A stretch of DNA of 64,000 bases, taken from NCBI GenBank assembly GCA_030824965.1, contig JAPJQV010000001.1, positions 434,001 through 498,000 on the forward strand. The letters run 5' to 3'. The position numbers were made by a program, and so were the translations under genes. The stretch's first letter is position 1. Every line of letters starts with the position of its first letter. A model generated the notes under the pieces. The model was given only the letters and a program-made list of their open reading frames with translations. It was not told the DNA's origin and searched no databases. Of this stretch, positions 60,344-64,000 are shown piece by piece. The DNA is from Micavibrio sp. (GTDB taxonomy: Bacteria; Pseudomonadota; Alphaproteobacteria; Micavibrionales; Micavibrionaceae).

Positions 60344-60886
60344 ATGAAGCCTGAAGACCTCGAATATTGCCGCCAAACCCTGATAAAAGCCGACTATTAT
60401 CATTATTTAATCAGTCTTTTCATGGCTTTGGAAAAACGAAGAGCGCTTTGGGTAGTAGGGGCGTTTCGTCAGGTCATCGAAACCATTCCGTCATCGGTAT
60501 CCAATCCAGCACTTGGGTATATGCGCCTGACTTGGTGGAGGGACCAGATCAATACATTGGAACAAGGTGGGCTGACAAAGGGACAGCCGATTTTAAGCGC
60601 TATTAAACATTATTTACATCCCAGAGAAAGCATGGATCCATCTATTTACAAGCTCTTGACCGACTTTATCGACGATCACGAAGCTTTGATCGAAAACCCG
60701 GAGGCTTCTATAGTTTCGGTTTCCTATGCGAAGCTGCTGGAAAAAATACTAGGCTCTGATTTACTTCGCTACAAAAAGCTGGAAGATGATCTGACCGACA
60801 TCATGAAAAAATATCATGGCACGAAATGGGAAAACGATCCGCCATTTCTGGCGTTGCGCCTTTGGATAAAAAATCTGATTTATTGA
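60344..60886 (+). CDS. Shortened squalene/phytoene-synthase-family protein
   Basis: A 180-residue protein whose first about 115 residues match the squalene/phytoene synthase-like family found next to secDF in alphaproteobacteria (NDUFAF6-like): DYYHYLISLFMALEKRRALWVVGAFRQVIETI and SNPALGYMRLTWWRDQIN. The usual family length is 260-290, and the second half with the second helical bundle is missing. The last residues PPFLALRLWIKNLIY resemble the normal family end, which points to an internal deletion rather than simple truncation. Whether it folds is unclear. No frameshift is visible in the frame itself. Confidence 0.65.
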   Translation: MKPEDLEYCRQTLIKADYYHYLISLFMALEKRRALWVVGAFRQVIETIPSSVSNPALGYMRLTWWRDQINTLEQGGLTKGQPILSAIKHYLHPRESMDPSIYKLLTDFIDDHEALIENPEASIVSVSYAKLLEKILGSDLLRYKKLEDDLTDIMKKYHGTKWENDPPFLALRLWIKNLIY

Positions 60887-60921
60887 AAAAACCTCGTTTC
60901 ATTTAAAAAATGAAAATTGAG

Positions 60922-61812
60922 TTAGAAATTGGTCTCTTCAACGAGCTTCAGGATGAAATCCCGGAAAAGGGCAATTCGTTTCGAATGTTTGCGCTCTTCC
61001 GGATAAACGAAATACATATCGATCTTTTCGCTTTTGACGTCTTTGAGGACAGGCACGATCTCGGGATCGTTCGCGACCATGAAATTGGGAAGGACTGCGA
61101 TACCTGCGCCGTTTCGGACCGCTTCATAAATAGCTGAAATGGAATTGATCTGGACGACGTTCGGATTGCCGTCAATCTCGATACCCGCTTTTTCGAGTAA
61201 CCAGTTCGGATTTTGGTAAGGCAGCAAAACCTGTTCCGGATACGCGATCATCAGGTGATCTCTTAAGTCGTCAATTTTTTCGGGCAATCCATTCTTTGGT
61301 TTATATTTCTTGCCGGCGCAGATTGTGAAACCTATCGCAGTGACATGGCGCTGAATTAAATCTGGTTGCTCCGGTTTGTAAAGGCGGATAGCGGCATCAG
61401 CTTCGCGCATGCCGAGATTTAGAACCTTGTCTTCGAGAAGCAGGCTGATCTGGATGTCGGGATACTCGCTGTGAAATTCCTTAAGCTTGGGAGCGAGCCA
61501 TGATACGCCGATAAAGTCGGCAGCCGTCACGGAGATGGAACCGCCCGCTCGTTCCTTTGTATCGTTTAACTGCCCTTCGATCATAGCTAGTTTGCCGAAA
61601 ATATCGCGCGAGGTTTTATGAAGCAGCTCGCCTTGCTCGGTCAAGATAAGGCCACGAGCATGACGATGGAAAAGACTGACGCCGAGTGTTTCTTCCAACG
61701 CGCTGATATGCCGTGAAACTGCGGACTGCGACAGTTTGAGTGTTTCACCGGCATGGGTAAAGCTTCCGGCTTCCGCTACCATGTGAAATATGCGCAGTTT
61801 GTCCCAATCCAT
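60922..61812 (-). CDS. LysR-family transcriptional regulator
   Basis: A 296-residue LysR regulator. The N-terminal helix-turn-helix is WDKLRIFHMVAEAGSFTHAGETLKLSQSAVSRHISALEETLGVSLFHRHARG (about 3-55, shown in parts). A ligand-binding domain follows with ISVTAADFIGVSWLAPKLKEFHSEYPDIQISLL, which resembles the GcvA/VftR-type rather than OxyR; no OxyR-like Cys pair is seen. It lies 12 bp downstream of trxB on the same strand, a common alphaproteobacterial neighbourhood. Its ligand and targets are unknown. Confidence 0.92.
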   Translation of the reverse strand: MDWDKLRIFHMVAEAGSFTHAGETLKLSQSAVSRHISALEETLGVSLFHRHARGLILTEQGELLHKTSRDIFGKLAMIEGQLNDTKERAGGSISVTAADFIGVSWLAPKLKEFHSEYPDIQISLLLEDKVLNLGMREADAAIRLYKPEQPDLIQRHVTAIGFTICAGKKYKPKNGLPEKIDDLRDHLMIAYPEQVLLPYQNPNWLLEKAGIEIDGNPNVVQINSISAIYEAVRNGAGIAVLPNFMVANDPEIVPVLKDVKSEKIDMYFVYPEERKHSKRIALFRDFILKLVEETNF

Positions 61813-61824
61813 GGAAATCCTCTA

Positions 61825-62808
61825 TTATTCTGCCGCGTGGCTTTGTTGCTGTGGAGTTTCTGACGCAAGAATAAAACGATCAGCTTCCAAAGCTGCCATA
61901 CATCCCATACCGGCAGCGGTTACGGCTTGACGATAAATCTTATCGCGCACGTCTCCGGCGGCGTAGACGCCTGGCACTGATGTGGCGGTCGAATCTGGAG
62001 TAGTCAGGATATAACCGGTCTCATCCATTTTAAGTTTGCCTTTGAAAAGCTCGGTCGCCGGATCGTGACCGATGGCCATAAAAACACCGTCGACATTGAT
62101 GTCTTGTATCTGTCCTGTTTTGGTGTTTTTCAAACGAAGCCCTGTCACGCCCGGGTTATCGGTGCCTTGTGGGTTGCCAAGAATTTCCTTGACCTCATGA
62201 TCCCAGATGATCTCGACTTTCGGATGGGCGAAGAGACGATCTTGCGCGATCTTCTCCGCGCGCAAACTGTCGCGACGGTGAATGAGTGTTACTTTGCTGG
62301 CGAAGCTAGTCAGGAAAAGAGCTTCTTCAACAGCAGAGTTACCGCCGCCGACAACGGCAACTTCCTTACCGCGGAAGAAAAATCCATCGCAGGTCGCGCA
62401 AGCCGAAACACCAAGGCCGCGGAAAATCGTTTCACCTTCAAGGCCGAGCCAACGTGCTTTCGCGCCCGTGCAGATAATGACGGTTTCTGCAATATAAGTG
62501 GTGCCGCTATCGCCTTTGCAGAAGAAAGGGCGCTTGGAGAAATCGACATCGACGATCATGTCTTGAATAAGTTGCGTACCGACATGTTCTGCTTGTGCGC
62601 GCATCTGCTCCATCAGCCATGGTCCCTGGATGATGTCGGCGAAGCCGGGGAAATTTTCGACATCGGTCGTGATCATCAACTGACCGCCGGGCTCCATGCC
62701 TTGCACCATAACAGGTTTTAAATTGGCCCGAGCTGCATAAATGGCGGCGGTGTAACCGGCAGGGCCGGATCCGATAATAAGGACTTTGGTTTCAATATTC
62801 TTGGACAT
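61825..62808 (-). CDS. trxB: Thioredoxin-disulfide reductase
   Basis: A 327-residue flavoenzyme that reduces thioredoxin with NADPH. FAD binding: KVLIIGSGPAGYTAAIYAAR (about 8-27). The redox centre is ACATCDG (Cys137 and Cys140). NADPH binding: VAVVGGGNSAVEEALFLTSFASKVTLIHRR (about 152-181). FAD closure: TSVPGVYAAGDVRDKIYRQAVTAAGMGCMAALEA. The ATG at 62808 gives MSKNIETKVLIIG, the usual start; a longer upstream frame has no such match. The AsnC/Lrp gene and ELM1 lie upstream. Confidence 0.97.
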   Translation of the reverse strand: MSKNIETKVLIIGSGPAGYTAAIYAARANLKPVMVQGMEPGGQLMITTDVENFPGFADIIQGPWLMEQMRAQAEHVGTQLIQDMIVDVDFSKRPFFCKGDSGTTYIAETVIICTGAKARWLGLEGETIFRGLGVSACATCDGFFFRGKEVAVVGGGNSAVEEALFLTSFASKVTLIHRRDSLRAEKIAQDRLFAHPKVEIIWDHEVKEILGNPQGTDNPGVTGLRLKNTKTGQIQDINVDGVFMAIGHDPATELFKGKLKMDETGYILTTPDSTATSVPGVYAAGDVRDKIYRQAVTAAGMGCMAALEADRFILASETPQQQSHAAE

Positions 62809-62852
62809 AAGACTTTCTAAAAGGTCGGCGTTTGCCCGTAAAGCAGGAAATG

Positions 62853-63815
62853 TTAGAAAAGGCCGCTTTTCCGCCGGATTTCTTGAGCGATCAACTCGGC
62901 ATCGTTTAATGGCTCGTATGTCCATTCGTCGATTTGTCCGCAAAAGTTACGAATAATACCTTTTTCCTGTAAATTGTCCTGCATAAGGCGGTGCCGTGGC
63001 TTGCCGCCGTTCAGGTTAATCGTATAAACGGGCTTTCCGGTGGTTGCTGCTTCGGAGACCATCGACATGCTTTCCGAGGTCACGATCAAAACGTCGGCAT
63101 AGGCTAAAATACCGAAATAGGGATTAGGGTCCATTCCGTTCCAGAAGAAGATATTGGATCCTTGCAGGGCGGCTTGAAGGATTGCCTTATTTCTCTCTCC
63201 CGTGCGCCGCGATGTCGTAATCATCAAACCATAGCCGCGGTTAGAAAGTACTTTTAATTGCGCGGCAAGATTATGAACCATCTCTTCAGTTAAAACTTGT
63301 TTACCAGCGGTGCCCCCGATTAAAACACCAACGCGCTTAGAGGGGAGGGACTGGAAAAAAGGGAATTGCGTTATTGCCGCATTGAGTTTTTCTCTTGTGA
63401 TACGATTCGGCGTCGCTTGCGTCACCAGTATATTTTCAGCCTTTAATTTGCTTGCAGGATCGTGCGCTGGTACGGCAAGAATATCGAAATCCCAGCGACC
63501 AATCCTTGTGTCCTGAATTTGTACGACGAATGTTTTGCTCTTGCTCTGACGTTTAATATGACGTGAGGCAGCTATGCTCTTTCTGCCTGAAGCGATCAAT
63601 AAATCTGGCCATGGCGGCCGGATTGGGTCGCCCTTGGACGAAAATGTTTTTTCGGATTCCAGTCTCAGGTAAGGTGATAAAGTTTTCCATGGCTCATTGA
63701 GCTGTATGCGTTTTACAATGGGTGAAACGCCTAAAGCTTCCGTGACTCCAAGGCATTGATTCTCCGTACCTGTAAGACCTTCAGTTACGATCCATGTGGA
63801 AATCTTCTTGTCCAA
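62853..63815 (-). CDS. ELM1-family protein (COG3660)
   Basis: A 320-residue protein of the family named after the plant mitochondrial-fission factor ELM1 and conserved in alphaproteobacteria. TWIVTEGLTGTENQCLGVTEALG at the N terminus, DLLIASGRKSIAASRHIKR, QIQDTRIG, GVLIGGTAGKQVLT, LMITTSRRTGERNKA, GMDPNPYFGILAYADVLIVTSESMSMVSEAATTGKPVYTI (about 226-265, glycosyltransferase-B-like end) are the family blocks. The fold resembles GT-B transferases, so a sugar- or lipid-linked role is possible, but the bacterial function is unknown. It precedes trxB by 44 bp. Confidence 0.9.
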   Translation of the reverse strand: MDKKISTWIVTEGLTGTENQCLGVTEALGVSPIVKRIQLNEPWKTLSPYLRLESEKTFSSKGDPIRPPWPDLLIASGRKSIAASRHIKRQSKSKTFVVQIQDTRIGRWDFDILAVPAHDPASKLKAENILVTQATPNRITREKLNAAITQFPFFQSLPSKRVGVLIGGTAGKQVLTEEMVHNLAAQLKVLSNRGYGLMITTSRRTGERNKAILQAALQGSNIFFWNGMDPNPYFGILAYADVLIVTSESMSMVSEAATTGKPVYTINLNGGKPRHRLMQDNLQEKGIIRNFCGQIDEWTYEPLNDAELIAQEIRRKSGLF

Positions 63816-63917
63816 AGAAACCTTCTAGATTAGCAAAATTGCATAAAAGACTTGCCCTCATAGGGAAGGGTCTTTATATCAGGGCATGTTAATGAAAAAC
63901 AACAGGACATTTGAGTA

Positions 63918-64000
63918 ATGACATCGCAGCCATCCCGGCAAAACCGCATCAAGCTTGACCGTATAGACCGCCGAATTCTAAGCGACCTTCAGGATAATGG
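63918..64000 (+). CDS. AsnC/Lrp-family transcriptional regulator (5' part, cut by window end)
   Basis: The frame opens at the ATG at 63918 behind AACAGGACAT and runs to the window end. The visible 27 residues, MTSQPSRQNRIKLDRIDRRI and then LSDLQDNG, are the classic AsnC/Lrp N terminus (LDxxDxxILxxLQxNG), the first helix of the winged-helix DNA-binding domain. It is divergent from the ELM1 gene with a 102-bp gap. An AsnC/Lrp gene near trxB is common in alphaproteobacteria. Confidence 0.85.
   Translation, partial: MTSQPSRQNRIKLDRIDRRILSDLQDN

Noticed and set aside
62065..62721. 218-codon open frame on the plus strand opposite trxB
   Set aside because: Antisense to the conserved thioredoxin reductase gene; no start context or protein motif to support it.

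Overview
The window reads as chromosomal DNA of an alphaproteobacterium, with moderate GC, the standard genetic code and about 69 genes on both strands. The assignment rests on gene sets and orders typical of that class: yajC-secD-secF followed by an Mth938-type gene, ispH-thrB-rnhA, xseB-ispA-dxs-tlyA, pcm next to an NlpD-like LysM/M23 lipoprotein, an AsnC/Lrp gene beside trxB and a LysR gene, a mitochondrial Suv3-like helicase, an ELM1-family protein and a Rickettsia-type 17 kDa antigen. I cannot place it at order or family level. There is no rRNA, CRISPR array, prophage or complete insertion sequence. One tRNA gene, tRNA-Leu(GAG), is present.

Layout. 1-7 kb: the 3' part of hemW, an exported protein, the Suv3-like helicase, a polyprenyl synthase (ispB type), a TrmN6-type methyltransferase and two tiny unknown genes. 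7-13 kb: a dimeric-type glycyl-tRNA synthetase, a GNAT acetyltransferase, pyruvate phosphate dikinase and a cysteine-rich small protein. 12.7-20 kb: a minus-strand run of HAD phosphatase, SPFH protein, NfeD-like protein and YgfZ; then a heptosyltransferase-like GT9, a lipoprotein, an orphan YejA-like binding protein translationally coupled to adenosine kinase, and a TetR regulator. 20-24.3 kb is the most accessory-looking part: a 144-bp element with 17-bp inverted ends, ribokinase, an unusual PIN-like (DUF5615) protein, pterin dehydratase, a zincin-family protein that has lost its HExxH motif, a GlsB-type membrane protein, and a basic protein whose end is written by a dispersed repeat.

24-34 kb: htpG, pdxH, the 17 kDa antigen, a large unknown protein, and the plus-strand run fabI-thioesterase-aroC-sppA. 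33.5-42 kb: isoprenoid genes (xseB-ispA-dxs, then a HAD and a divergent TlyA; and ispH followed by a YgjV-like gene, thrB and rnhA). 42-48.3 kb: maeB, mgtE and a class A PBP on the minus strand. 48.3-54 kb: tRNA-Leu, lipB, N-formylglutamate amidohydrolase, epmA, then serS-pcm-nlpD. 55-58.2 kb: the Sec accessory operon. 58.2-64 kb: sodB, a D-Ala-D-Ala carboxypeptidase-like protein with a changed KTG box, a shortened squalene/phytoene-synthase-family protein, LysR, trxB, ELM1 and the start of an AsnC/Lrp gene.

Most of the window is core metabolism and envelope upkeep: isoprenoids for quinones and undecaprenyl carriers, fatty-acid and aromatic synthesis, translation, C3/C4 interconversion (PPDK with malic enzyme), and protein export. 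I found no obvious new multigene system. The points most worth a second look are single-gene or small-element oddities: the pseudo-metallopeptidase, the solo PIN-like protein with a long C-terminal domain, a 74-nt branched palindrome at 4696-4769, the 17-bp inverted-repeat element at 20457-20600, and a mobile palindrome that supplies C-terminal codons to two genes.
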